From: Siphonodentalium dalli | Lineage: Eukaryota; Mollusca; Scaphopoda; Gadilida; Siphonodentaliidae | Direction of reading: 5' to 3' | NCBI GenBank assembly: GCA_032622095.1 | Contig: CP136064.1 | Location: 174,662,310 to 174,726,309 of the forward strand | Length of the DNA: 64,000 nt | Shown: positions 23,173 through 35,260 of the stretch, piece after piece | Numbering within the stretch: the first letter of the stretch is position 1 | Layout: each line of letters begins with the position of its first letter | Program-made: the position numbers and the translations under genes | Notes under the pieces: model-generated | The model's input: only the letters and a program-made list of their open reading frames with translations | Database searches by the model: none | Told to the model about the DNA's origin: nothing

Positions 23173-23589
23173 AAAAATCCCGACTTACGACTGGATTTGA
23201 TATGGCGGGTCACATATGTAAATCGTATTGAAACACACTCATCATATAACGGTGTGTAAATGAATATAGCTATAGTATACTATAGCAGGGATACCAAGTC
23301 TTATTTCATTTTCTTGATCATGTGATGAGATTATATATTCATATAGATGTCAGTGAATTGAAATTTGTACATTCTCTGCTGACAAAACTGGCATAATACC
23401 TAGTCATGGGGACATTGAATGACAAAATTTAATGACATGATTTATCAGTTTACATATGAAGAAGTTGTTAATATTGACTGCCCATGTGTAAATATAATTT
23501 ACCACTCAATTCAACCTTTCATAATATATAGATCTTATTACCACATTCACCCTGCGAATCCAGTAAACTTGGAAGCTGCGCTATTTTAA

Positions 23590-23895
23590 AACTGCTATGG
23601 GAAACCAAGGATCAGATTGAAGTTAGTGATATATGTTCGCCCATAAGTCACCTTGATTATGCATTTGATCTTCTGCAAATTAGAGGATACAGAAACTTCC
23701 AAGAAGGGAAAAAGTAACTAAAAACAATGTTTATTTGAGACTATAGATACTTCGCAGAAGATGAGGCCTAAGCAGAATTAGGTCACCAGAGGGTGAATTT
23801 GGGTGATGCTAGCCTGCTGTGCGGTGATATCATCACTAAATTCACCCTCTGTGGAATTCATTCTGCAAATGATAGACACACTATTTGCAGGCTTG
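23590..23895. mobile_element. Foldback-pair MITE (CAGAATGAGGTCCCC family), 3' part
   Basis: Shares with 33240-33663 the central word order GAAACC, GATTGAAGTT, ATTATGCATTT, GGGAAAAAGTAACTAAAA and AGAAGATGAGGCCTAAGCAG. The terminal palindrome then has AGAGGGTGAATTT and AAATTCACCCTCT and ends ACACACTATTTGCAGGC. Confidence 0.65.
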
Positions 23896-23955
23896 GATGC
23901 TACTGATTGCCCCAAACTTTTTGGTTGAAAGGTTGGAAATGCTATGCCAGAGTTC

Positions 23956-24065
23956 AGTACAGTAATGCCCTAAATAGTCAACTCCTTAACCACAGCAGAA
24001 TTATGGGTAACTTTTCAGGATTTAGTTGGAAATATGGCTTGTTGCCATTCATCGGAAAGCTCTCC
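23956..24065. mobile_element. TA-flanked palindromic MITE (ACAGTAATGCCCTAAATA family), half copy
   Basis: Carries one arm only: TACAGTAATGCCCTAAATAG, CTCCTTAACCACAGCAGAAT, TGGCTTGTTGCCATTCATCG. Compare the complete copy at 37726-37942. Confidence 0.7.
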
Positions 24066-25734
24066 CTGTGGATTCGCTATTTTGAACTTTTTGAGACATA
24101 CTATTTTTCACTCAGTTTTAAGTTCGCACACATGTGGGTGTGAAAAAAATAGTACTGCGCAAATTTAAATACGAGTAAGGTATGCACTGTAAGTATTAGA
24201 TCTATAGTACCAATTACAGACATTTAGACGATAACTTTTGCCAAGAATTAGTCTTGAAAACATAAATAATAAAATATATATAACTTTGCATAATTCTACT
24301 GGAAATTATCAGGCATATATAGATATAATATGTGGGTTAAAAAAAAAATACTATTTAAAAATACAACACAAATTATAAGATGAATGAGCAATGTAACATT
24401 TGTAAACCACAAAACATGGTACAAAAAATATAATTATACCATACAGTCAACCATTGTTAATTCAGTCACACTTCCCTGCTTTGCACCTGCACTGAGTATG
24501 CAGGTAAACTCTTATGCCATATTCAATAACTTTGAGTTTTAGCTAAGAGAAGGTGAACATCACTCTTCAGCATTGACAAGACAAAAATTATCTATACTGT
24601 GAACGGCTCGGATTTTGTCAGCATCCATTTCCAAGGTTTATCATAAAAAGGATAGGGACATAAATTCATGATTCAGATATCATATTTATCCACATCAACA
24701 GGTCTTACAATAGAAGGTTTATGACATCTTTGAGTAGTCACCACTGAGAAATTAGACCCCAGGTATTCCGGCGCCCAATTCAAACACACAATCGGTACAC
24801 TAATAGGTGCGGGCTTCATTTCACACCCATTTTACGACATGCCAAAAAAACAGATGTAATGCCCCATCTTCGTTTTAATCTCAAATATTGATATCAAGAG
24901 TCATTAATTTCGTTGGATAATAATTTTGGGGTTGAGCCAAACCACGAAATCAATGACCCCCATGAATTATAAGGATTTTACAGTACCTGTCACAGGAAAA
25001 TATCATATCATCCAATAATGAGACAGCTGTATTCTATTTCCATACAATACTCATGCACCAGTTTCCTAAAGGGACTCGAGGCCTTCACATTGGGTAAATG
25101 TGAAAAATCCGTAAACTCTAAATCTTTCTAATCAAGAATATGAAAAAAATAGATAGACTTTGTTCTAATTATCATAATCAATAACTGTCCTTTAATGAGT
25201 TTGCATGTTGAAACCATTGCTTTGTAAACATTAACTGTTATCATCTTAAATATGTATGCTAGTTCTCTTCAAGGTAAGTGTGGAGAAAAGAGCAATTGAG
25301 TTAACTGTAACAGCTTCTGTTTACATAACAAGACAGTCAATGACTTGGAGACGCCCACCAGACTGTAAAGACTGAGAAGACTGGGACAAGGAAGACCACA
25401 AGAAATAGTACTTGTCAAAATCATTTTAAAACAAGTAGTCCTAAAGAGGGACGTAGCTAGTGGGTCTCCATTAAGCACTTTTAAATTTTCAACTGCATGG
25501 CCCTGATCACCACCACCCTACATAGTCTGCTCCCTCCTAACTGAAGTGAACACACTCCCAATGAAGCAAACACACTCTCAAGTTCGTAAAATTCCTTTGC
25601 ACATGTTGGAATTTTACAACTGATACCTCAAGCTATCGTAACTGTTGCAAAGTTCCAACCTGACATGCCCCTCCCCCTCCTCTTTTTTAATGGTGGACCG
25701 CAATCAAACAAATATTGATCCCAACTCTCCATAG
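24066..25734. other. No recognised feature
   Basis: Mostly AT-rich unique-looking sequence. No exon with supporting splice sites or family motif was recognised, and no array. Confidence 0.45.
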
Positions 25735-26205
25735 GCCATATACACCAAATGTCATTTCTTGACTGGTTGAACCCATTTTAAAAAATCAGTAACACAGTCC
25801 CAAGTAACAAAAAGACCCTCCATACTACATATAAGCTAAATAGGCCTGGTGGGTCTCGAGGAGGAGCCATTTTAAGAATTGAAATAGGGTCGCACCCCTA
25901 TTTGACCTGGTGACACCATTTTAACAAATATGAATACCAGTGACCCAAGGACTCTCCATACCAAATATATGCTAAATATGCCAAATGGTTCTTGAGACAA
26001 TGTTTTAATAATAACTATTAAGGGAAAGAATTATGTCCATGGCTCTGCCCCTATTTGACCCAGTGATCCAATTCTGAATCAAATCTGAATCCCAGTCACC
26101 CATACCAAAAATAAGCTGAATAGGCCTGATGATTCTTGATACGAAGACGTTTTAAGAATTACAATGAATGGATAAGTTATGTCCCTGGCTCCCTATGGGA
26201 GGCTC
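25735..26205 (+). repeat. Tandem array of ~170-bp units (CTCTGCCCCTATTTGACC family), copy 1
   Basis: Units contain CCCTATTTGACC(C/T)GGTGA, AATATGAATACCAGT, CACCCA, CCATACCAAATAT, GCTAAATAGGCC and TTTTAAGAATTAC. Related arrays lie at 34320-34858 and 49260-49668; here the terminal module is missing. Confidence 0.65.
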
Positions 26206-26285
26206 GCATTTATAAGAGAAAGCACTGTTACATGATCTTTAATGCTGCACCAGGGGAGCTCCCCTCATGAAAGGGTATATAAATA

Positions 26286-27398
26286 ATGGCCATGAAAATT
26301 AGCTGGATTAGACGCTTGGTTTGCAAACAATCGAAATGGACCTCACTATGCAATGGCAATTCTTTTTTAAAAGACCCACTATTTCTCACTTATCACCCAA
26401 ATTATATTGTAAAGCAAACAGACAAGTTCGCAAATCCATTCTGGAGAGATGTTTTCTCAGCATGGTGTAAATTTATGCGATTAAATAATTCAAATAATAG
26501 TATTATGGCCTCAACTGTATGGAATAATCCGAAAATAAAAATCAGAGGTTCATCGATCAACTTTAAATCGTGGAGAGATGCCGGAATATATTTTATAAAT
26601 GATCTATTCCAATCAGATAATACATTCCATACCCCACGCACACTTTATGCAACTTTCAACATCCGCGTTGATTTCATAACAATCAACAGCATGAAGCGTC
26701 AGATTATGTCATTGGCAAGTTCTCTTAACCAACCCTTAATCCGTATACCCTACCCATGTATACCAAACAATCTCATTCCGATACTCCGTTGTGTAAAAGG
26801 CTGTCAATTATTTTATAAAATTCTATCAAATGAGAAAACCATGCCGAATGCATGTCAAAAATGGGAATCCAAATTTGGCGAGAAAATAGAAAATTGGGAA
26901 GAATATTTGAGCATGCCCTTTAAAACGACAACGGATACGAAATTACAGTGGCTCCAATTCAGAATAAACACACGAATTATTAGTACCAATAAATTTCTGA
27001 AGGTGGCTAACCTTCGAGTCGACGATTTTTGCAATCGTTGTCATAGCGTACAGGAAACCATTTCTCACATTTTCTGGGACTGTCCCCACGTCAAAACCTT
27101 TATGATAGAAATTGAAACATGGGCAAGAAACAACCAATTTCCCATTGATCTAACAAAAAAGAATATAATTATTGGCATAGATCATGAATACAAAAATTCA
27201 AAAAGTAATCTGTTCCTACTAGTGCTGAAACAATATATATATAGAACAAAATTCACGCCCTCACAACTATCACTTCGACCGTTCCTTTGTGATCTTCAAT
27301 TTAGGTATGAATGCGAGAGATACAACGCAAAATGTAACATGAACTATGAATTCGATAACCAATGGCTGACACTTCGAAATGCCTTAAAAATTAAATAA
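26286..27398 (+). pseudogene. LINE ORF2 C-terminal region with zinc-binding (zf-RVT) motif
   Basis: A 370-codon open frame. The first residues, MAMKISWIRRLV, match the start of the post-RT region of L1/Tx1-type ORF2, followed by NPFWRDVFSAWCKF. Mid-protein LQWLQFRINTRIISTNKFL leads to the zf-RVT-like motif CNRCHSVQETISHIFWDC (about residues 256-273), then a Trp-containing helix. The family's endonuclease and RT lie N-terminal to this and are missing. An in-frame stop sits just upstream of the first ATG, so the ATG marks the truncation rather than a native start. The frame is otherwise unbroken, implying a fairly recent insertion. Confidence 0.85.
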
Positions 27399-28182
27399 TA
27401 GTGTAATTGAAAACAAGATTTTTCAGGCACAAAGTACACCCCGAGCTTAACAATGACTGGACAACACACAAAAGAAATCAATTACCTGGTACCCGAGCGG
27501 AAGACACTTATACAATATCTGTACAATTTCAGTACACCGATCATTTTTACTTTCCAATCATATTCCCCCGAGAACGTCAATAGATATGCCGGTTTGCTTA
27601 ACAATACCACAATTTTTGTTCAGCTACAGTCCGAAACATCAAGAGAGCGTTGTGTATTTTCCCCGAGTGCTGTCGAACCAATAATTACAACAACTACAAT
27701 ATTTGCAATACAGTTGCAATATGTTAGATTGTCTATTTATATTGTTTTTTTTTGGTAAATTCAGAATGTAAAAATATTTAAAACTGCACATAGTGTTTGG
27801 AACTTTGATTATACAAACTTTAAATACTACATGTAACCTAATATTTTGAAGAAAAACAAAACAAAAAACAAAACATTATGTTATCAGCATGGTTGTAGCC
27901 AATTTTCTGGAGAAAAAATAAATTATACCAGCGTAGCCTAAAATTCACTTTTAACCTGAACACTCTTTGTTAAAATTATCCAAACACACTGTGTGCCTTT
28001 AAATATTTTAGAATTATATGTAAGAAAGTAGGCCAGGGCATGGTAGAGTCTCACTCTTCCAAGCCTTGGATTGAGAGAATGAATGTCTGTGAATTTGTGT
28101 CTTTCTTCCTTTGTCATTCTTTCTGCTAAATAAAAAATTTAAAAAAAAATAAAATAAAATAAAAAAAATAAAAAAAATAATG
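26286..28182 (+). mobile_element. 3' part of an L1/Tx1-like LINE with A-rich tail
   Basis: The C-terminal third of ORF2 (26286-27398) is followed by ~0.75 kb of 3' untranslated sequence that ends in an A-rich tail (28133-28182). This is a 5'-truncated retrotransposed copy. No reverse transcriptase core is present upstream, where a tandem array ends. Confidence 0.8.
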
Positions 28183-28545
28183 GCCTAACTGTCAGATTCA
28201 CTCTTGGCTTTGGAATTAGTTTGTTATCATAAGTCACATGTCATTTAGGTAAAACAAATAAAAATACCTATGTTTAGGGTTTCCCTACCTACCCTAGAAA
28301 AAGGTTCCTACCCAAAACTTTTTATTGGACTGTAGACACAGATATTTTTTTTTGCTAAGTGGGAAGGGCTTCGAAAGGTATCTTACCCATTTTCAAACCT
28401 CTCCTATAAAAAAGATTTAGAAGTTTTAGTCTAGTGCTCTGGCTAATACAGGATTAACAATATTTAGTATTGAACTTTTCAATTAATCTGAATTGTGAAG
28501 CTTTCTATATTGAATTGTTCATGACCCAATATAATTCAGAATTAA

Positions 28546-31500
28546 ATGAAAGTGTCAATGACACTGTAGCTCAACTTGGAAAGGGAATAATTTAATGTAT
28601 TACAGTCAATGGAGCGATTAGGAATGTGGAAAGTTGAATGTCTAATACTAGTTTATAGACATGAAGAGAAAAGTAAAATCCAAGATGGCTGCTGACGGCC
28701 ATGTCTTCGGCCGAATGACCCCAAAATGATTGTATCCCATCCACATGTCATCGTTAACATCCATGACAAATTTTATGACGATCAGACGAAAGGTACGACC
28801 TGTAGCCCATGCTAAAGAATTTAGTCATACAAAGAGTAAAATCCAAGATGGCTGCTGGCGGCCATGTTTTTTGGACAGATGACCCCAAAATGACTCGTTC
28901 CCATCTACATGTCATTGTTAACATCCAGGATAAATTTTATGATGATAAGACTAAAAGTACGACCTGTAGCCCGTGCTAAATGATTTAGTCATACAAAGAG
29001 TAAAATCCAAGATGGCTGCTGGCGGCCATGTTTTTTGGCCGAATGACCTCAAAATGACTCGTTCCAATCTACATGTCATTGCTAACATCCATGACAAATT
29101 TTATGATGATCAGACTAAAGGTACGACCTGTAGCCCGTGCTAAAGGATTTAGTCATACAAAGAGTAAAATCCAAGATGGCTGCTGCGGTCATGTTTTTTG
29201 GCCGAATGACCCCAAAATTAATCGTTTCCAATCTACATGTCAATATTAACATCCATGATAAATTTTATGATGATCAGACGAACAGTACGACCTGTAGCCT
29301 GTGCTAATGGATTGAATTTTGAAATCAAAGATGGCCACTGGCGGCCATTTTTTTCATCCGAATGACCCCAAAATGACTCGTTCCCATCTACATTCCAATT
29401 TCAACAGCCACGAAAAATTTCATGATGATCAGACTCAAGGTACGACCTGTAGTCCGTGCTAAAGGATTTAGTCATACAAAGAGTAAAATCCAAGATGGCT
29501 TCTGGTGGCCATGTTTTTTGGCGGAATGACCCCAAACTGACTCGTTCCCATCTACATGTCATTATTAACATTCATGACAAATTTTATGATGATCAGACTA
29601 AAAGTACGACCTGTAGCCCGTGCTAAATGATTTAGTCATACAAAGAGTAAAATCCAAGATGGCTGCTGGCGGCCATGTTTTTTGGCCGAATGACCTCAAA
29701 ATGACTTGTTCCAATCTACATGTCATTGTTAACATCCATGACAAATTTTATGATGATCAGACTAAAGGTACGACCTGTAGCCTGTGCTAAAGGATCTAGT
29801 CATACAAAGAGTAAAATCCAAGATGGCTGCTGGCGGCCATGTTTTTAGGCCGAATGACCTCAAAATGACTCCTTCCCATCTACATATCATTGTTAACATC
29901 CATGACAAATTTCATGATGATCAGACTAAAGGTACGACCTGTAGCCTGTGCTAATGGATTGAATTTTGAAATCAAAGATGGCCACTGGCGGCCATGTTTT
30001 TCATCCGAATGACCCCAAAATGACTCGTTCCCATCTACATTACAATTTCAACAGCCATAAAAAATTTCATGATGATCAGACTCAAGGTACGACCTGTAGT
30101 CCGTGCTATAGGATTTAGTCATACAAAGAGTAAAATCCAAGATGGCTGCTGGCGGCCATGTTTTTTGGCCGAATGACCACAAAATTAATCGTTCCCATCT
30201 ACATGTCAATATTAACATCCATGACAAATTTCATGATGATCAGACGAACAGTACGACCTGTAACCCGTGCTAATGGATTGAATTTTGAAATCAAAGATGG
30301 CCACTGGCGGCCATGTTTTGCATCCGAATGACCCCAAAATGACTCGTTCCCATCTACATTACAATTTCAACAGCCATAAAATTTTTTATGATGATCAGAC
30401 TAAAAGTACGACCTGTAGCCCGTGCTAAATGATTTAGTCATACAAAGAGTAAAATCCAAGATGGCTTCTGGTGGCAATGTTTTTTGGCTGAATGACCCCA
30501 AAATGACTCGTTCCCATCTACATGTCATTATTAACATTCATGACAAATTTTATGATGATGAGACTAAAAGTACGACCTGTAGCCCGTGCTAAATGATTTA
30601 GTCATACAAAGAGTAAAATCCAAGATGGCTGCTGGCGGCCATGTTTTTCGGCCGAATGACCCCAAAATGACTCGTTCCCATCTACATGTCATTGTTAACA
30701 TCCATGACAAATTTTATGTTGATCAGACTAAAGGTACGACCTGTAGCCTGTGCTAAAGAATTTAGTCATACAAAGAGTAAAATCCAAGATGGCTGCTGGC
30801 GGCCATGTTTTTTGGCCGAATGACCCCAAAATTACTCGTTCCCATCTACATGTGAATATTAACATCCATGACAAATTTAACAAGAGATGGACTGTCGTCC
30901 GGTGCATACCCCCTCGTGGCATACCGCCTAGTGTGGGCACATCTATAACTTATGATGGCTATACTCAGACATATGGACCCAGAAATCAGCATTTTCATAT
31001 AAACAAAGATGAATAACTATAGAACAAAAAACCAAAACAAACATTTGAATGTGCCATTAAATGTCCTCAGAGAATAGTGGTGAACATCCATACAAAATTT
31101 CATTGAGATCCGAGCATTACTGTTCAAGTTATGAGCTGAACAGACATCGGATGGATCAAACAGCCAACATTTCCAGATAAACAAAGATGAATTACTCTAG
31201 AATGGAAAAGCAGAACAGAACAATGGAACCCCCTATTGAATGTACTCATAGCAGTGAACATCCATACCAAATCCCATTGAGATCCCAGTACAACTGTCGA
31301 AGTTACGACATGAACAGACACCAGACGAACAAAAAAGCCAACATTTCCAGATGAACAAAGATGTATAACTCTAGAATGGAAAATCCGAACAAAACGATGG
31401 AACCCTCCATTGAATGCCCTCATAGTAGTGAACATCCATACAAAATTTCATTGAGATCTGAGCACTACTGTTCAGGTTATGACATGAACAGACACCAGAT

Positions 31501-32717
31501 GGACCAAAAATCCAACATTTCAAGATAAACAAAGATGAATAACTCTAGAATGGAAAATCCGAACAAAACGATGGAACCCTCTATTTAATGTCCTCATAGT
31601 TGTGAACATCCACACCAAATTTGGTTGAGATCCCAGCACAACTGTTGAAGTTACGACATGAACAGACACCAGACGGACCAAAAAGCCACTATTTCCAGAT
31701 AAACAAAGATGAATAACTCTAGAATGGAAAATCCAAACAAAACGATGGAACCCTCTATTTAATGTCCTCATAATAGTGAACATCCATACCTAATTTCATT
31801 GAGATCCGAGCACTACTGTTCATGTTATGACACAAACAGACATCGGACGGACGGACGTACAGACTCACGCACGGATGCACGCACGCACGGACGGACGGAC
31901 GGACAGGTGCAAAACAGTATACCCCCCTTTTTTTTTAAAAAGGGGGTATAATGATGATCAGACAAACAGTACGACCTGTGGCCTGTGCTAATGGATTAAA
32001 TTTTGAAATCAAAGATGGCTGCTGGTGGCCATGTTTTTTGTCCGAATGACCCCAAAATGACTCGTTCCCATCTACATTCTAATTTCAACAGCCATTACAA
32101 ATTTCATGATGATCAGACTAAAGGTACGACCTGTAGCCCGTGCTAAAGGATTTAGTCATACAAAGAGTAAAATCCAAGATGGCTGCTGGTGGCCATGTTT
32201 TTTGCCCGAATGACCCAAAAAAGACTCGTTCCCATCTACATGTCATTGTTAACATCCATGACAAATTTTATGATGATCTGACCAAAGGTACGACCTGTAG
32301 CCCGTGTCAAAGGATTTAGTCATGCAAAGAGTAAAATCTAAGATGGCTGCCGGCGGCCATGTTTTTTGGCCAAATGACCCCAAAATTACTCGTTCCCATC
32401 TACATGTCAATATTAACATCCATGACAAATTTCATGACAATAAGACGAACGGTACGGCCTGTAGCCCGTGCTAATGGATTTAATTTTGAAATCCAAGATG
32501 GCCACTGGCGGCCATGTTTTTTTTCCGAATGACCCCAAAATGACTCGTTCCCATCTACATGTCAATGTCAACATCCATGACAAATTTCATAATAATCGGA
32601 CCAAAGGTACGAACTGTAGCCCGTGCTAAAGGAAATTGTTGACGCATCACGCACACACGGACGACGGATACCAAGCCATGGCAATAGCTCAAACTTTACA
32701 AAGTAAAGTTGAGCTAA
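28546..32717 (+). repeat. Pearl-like tandem array element A2 (largest copy)
   Basis: The full head (ATGAAAGTGTCAATGACACT, GTAGCTCAACTTGG, GGAGCGATTAGGAATGTGG) is followed by about fourteen units. These are interrupted by the insertion 30879-31950 and continue with about five more. The tail is CAAGCCATGGCAATAGCTCA and the hairpin ending GTAAAGTTGAGCTAA. Units use two junction types: GCTAAAGGATTTAGTCATAC, or GCTAATGGATTGAATTTTG. Confidence 0.8.
30879..31950 (+). mobile_element. AACAAGAG...GGGGGTATA array element inserted in array A2
   Basis: Starts AACAAGAGATGGACTGTCG, followed by ~175-bp units with AGATAAACAAAGATGAATAA, CTCTAGAATGGAAAA, GTGAACATCCATACC and ACATGAACAGACACCAGA. A GGACGGAC run and a hairpin TATACCCCCC / AGGGGGTATA end it. 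It interrupts an A2 unit between ACAAATTT and ATGATGATCAGAC, with no clear target duplication. A 3'-truncated relative is at 48648-48945. Confidence 0.8.
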
Positions 32718-33009
32718 ACATATATATATATATTCCCTACATACCTACCCTAATTATTTTGGACCATGTAACCCTAAACACAGGTATTATTTTGTTTGGC
32801 CTTATATACAACTCTCTACCAGACAGATATCTCTAATACATCAATCAAAGCTTTCACTCCAAGCATATTTTGTTAATACTGCTGTCTCATTAATCACCTT
32901 AGCCAGCACAATGTGACTTCTATATGCTGTTAAGTAAACATTCCGTCTTCTCAGGAAAGGAACCCTGCTCTAAGTGTCTGCTGTTTGCATGTTCTTGATT
33001 TTAGACTGA

Positions 33010-33239
33010 TTTAAATCAAATTTGGCGTGGTCAACCTGATGGCTGTTATAATGGTGTTAGTTGTTTTGTTCTAATAAGTTTAAACAAAAAATTAAATATG
33101 AGCAAGGAATTAAATCTTAATTAAAATTAAAAAAAATATATAAAACCAAAAAAATTAAAATTATGGTTTTTTTTGTTTAGTATTTTTTTTTTGGTGATTA
33201 ATTGAGAAAGTTTTTTTTTTTTTAAAGAGTTATGAATTT
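33010..33239. repeat. AT-rich segment shared with 49060-49250 and 54420-54540
   Basis: The common word order is CAAATTTGG(C/T)GTG, then TGTTATAATGGTGTTAGTT (or a close variant), followed by long A and T runs that can pair. It may be the start of a Helitron-like element, since the 54.36-kb copy begins TCTATATATATAAAAGAG. Confidence 0.45.
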
Positions 33240-33663
33240 AGTGTGTCTGACATTTGCAGAATAAGGTCCCCAAAAGGTGAATTTAATGACACTATTCGGC
33301 AAGGTGGGCTAGCATCACCGAATTGATTCTCAGTCTGATTAGGCCGTTGAATTAGACCTCAACGGCCAATAGAAACCTAGGAACAGATTGAAGTTCTACA
33401 GTTGAAGTTGGTGATGCACACCCATTGAACACCTCAATTATGCATTTTATCTTCAGCAAATTAGGGGGACATTGAAACTGAACAGGTGGGAAAAAGTAAC
33501 TAAAACAAAATTTCAATTTGATACTTAGGATACTTCCCAGAAGATGAGGCCTAAGCAGAATTAGGTCCCTGGAGGGTGTATTTGGTGATGCTAGCCTGCT
33601 GTGCGGGGCAGCAACACTAAATTCACCATCTGGGGACCTCATTCTGCAAATGTCAGACACACT
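33240..33663. mobile_element. Foldback-pair MITE (CAGAATGAGGTCCCC family), full length
   Basis: Terminal inverted repeats AGTGTGTCTGACATTTGCAG and CTGCAAATGTCAGACACACT are perfect. Each end continues into its own internal palindrome with GGTGAATTT and AAATTCACC. About 170 bp of common central sequence lies between. Relatives: 19993-20247, 23590-23895, 55190-55556. Confidence 0.75.
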
Positions 33664-34319
33664 ATGTCCAGACTTGAAGAAATGAACAATGGACTATTCC
33701 TATTCATTCTTGTAGAATAGGTGTTTAACTAATGTCATGTCATGTAATGACAGATGGTAAACTGGTCTGCAAGCAAGCAGTCTTTAGCCAGAGTATCAGG
33801 TGTCCACACAGTGATAAATTGGCTTCTTCAATAATGCAGCCTTCAGCGTTGTCATGTTCTCTTAAAAATTCATAGTGCATAGCAAAGAGGTGTGAATTAT
33901 AAAGGGCCATAACTCTTAAAATATATCGGATCAAACCCATATTTGAACTTGATCTGTATATATTGAATGTTCCGTTTTTTCTCGGACAAATAGTCCTGGA
34001 AAACTTGTTTGGTAATTGTAAAACCAGTACGCATACAATCGGTGTTCGCTCACACGAAGCCCTTCACCTGAGTGAACATCAATCGCCTATACCAATTATC
34101 TGTGTCAAAAATTCATATACCAAATTTGGTGTCGATCAGATGAAAAATGTTTGAGTCATCCTGTCTTGGATGAATTCTATATAAAAACAAGAGTGGAAAG
34201 GGTTAAATAAACAATACCAAAATCCATACAGATGAAGAACATGCTAAGAAAAATCTAGGTAAGAAATATGAGGCTGTGATGTGTCTAAACAAAAATTAAA
34301 GGTCAAAATGCAAAAATGT

Positions 34320-34858
34320 TATTTTTTGTTTTTAGAGTTATGTCCCTGGCTCTGCCCCTATTTGACCCAGTGACACCATTTGAACAAATATGAACCCCAG
34401 TCACCCAAGAACCCACCACACAAAATATTAGCTAAATCGGCCCCATGGTTCTTGAGAAGAAGACGTTCTAAGAATTACTAGGGAGGAATAGAGTTATGGC
34501 CCTGGCTCGGCACCTATTTGACCCCATTTGAACAAATCTGAAACCCAGTCACCCAAGGACCCTCCATACAAAATATTAGCTAAATCGGCCCAATGGTTAT
34601 TGAGAAGAAGAAGTTCTAAGAATTACTAGGGAGGAATAGAGTTATGGCCCTGGTTTATCAACTAATTGACCTGGTGACCTGATTTGAACAAATCTGAATG
34701 TGAGTCACCTAGGAAACATCCACACCAAATATGAACCCATTCGGTCTTCCGGTTCGGGAGGAGAAGATGATTCTTGACGGACGGACAGACGGATGGACAA
34801 CAGACGAGGAGTGATGACTATAGCTCCACCGGAGACTTCGTATCAGGTGAGCTAAAAA
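34320..34858 (+). repeat. CTCTGCCCCTATTTGACC tandem array, copy 2, with GAGCTAAAA terminus
   Basis: Three to four ~170-bp units, then GGACGGACAGACGGATGGAC, then TGATGACTATAGCTCCACCG and, at the end, CAGGTGAGCTAAAAA. TAGCTC(C)ACC can pair with GGTGAGCTA, giving a terminal hairpin. The same terminus ends the 49260-49668 copy and resembles the pearl-like tail. Confidence 0.7.
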
Positions 34859-34911
34859 TTATTACAACACCTCGCTATTGTATGATAACTGATGATGGAG
34901 ATAATAATAAA

Positions 34912-35059
34912 CGACAGTAATGCCCTAAATAATCGACTCCTTAACCACAGCAGAATTATGGGTAATTTTTCAGGATTTAGTCGGAAATATGGCTTGTTGC
35001 CATTCATCAGAAATCTCTCACTGAGAGCTTTCCGATGAATGGCAACAAGCCCTATTTCC
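34912..35059. mobile_element. TA-flanked palindromic MITE, partial copy
   Basis: Contains ACAGTAATGCCCTAAATAAT through AGAGCTTTCCGATGAATGGC, i.e. the whole left arm and the start of the right arm. It abuts the palindrome at 35060. Confidence 0.7.
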
Positions 35060-35260
35060 GTCTGTAAAACCATCATTATCAAGAAGAACGTGAAAAATAG
35101 ATATACAGTAATGCGCTAAATAATCGACTCCTTACCCACAGCAGAAATATGGGTAATTTTTCAGGATTTAGTCGGAAATATGGCTGAGAGCTTTCCGATG
35201 AATGGCAACAAGCCATATTTCCGACTAAATCCTGAAAAATTTCCCATATTTCTGCTGTGG

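Noticed and set aside
28250-32800. Possible inverted ends CCTATGTTTAGGGTT / AACCCTAAACACAGG around array A2
   Set aside because: Similarity is short and imperfect and the flanks show no duplication; kept only as a note that A2 may sit in an older element.
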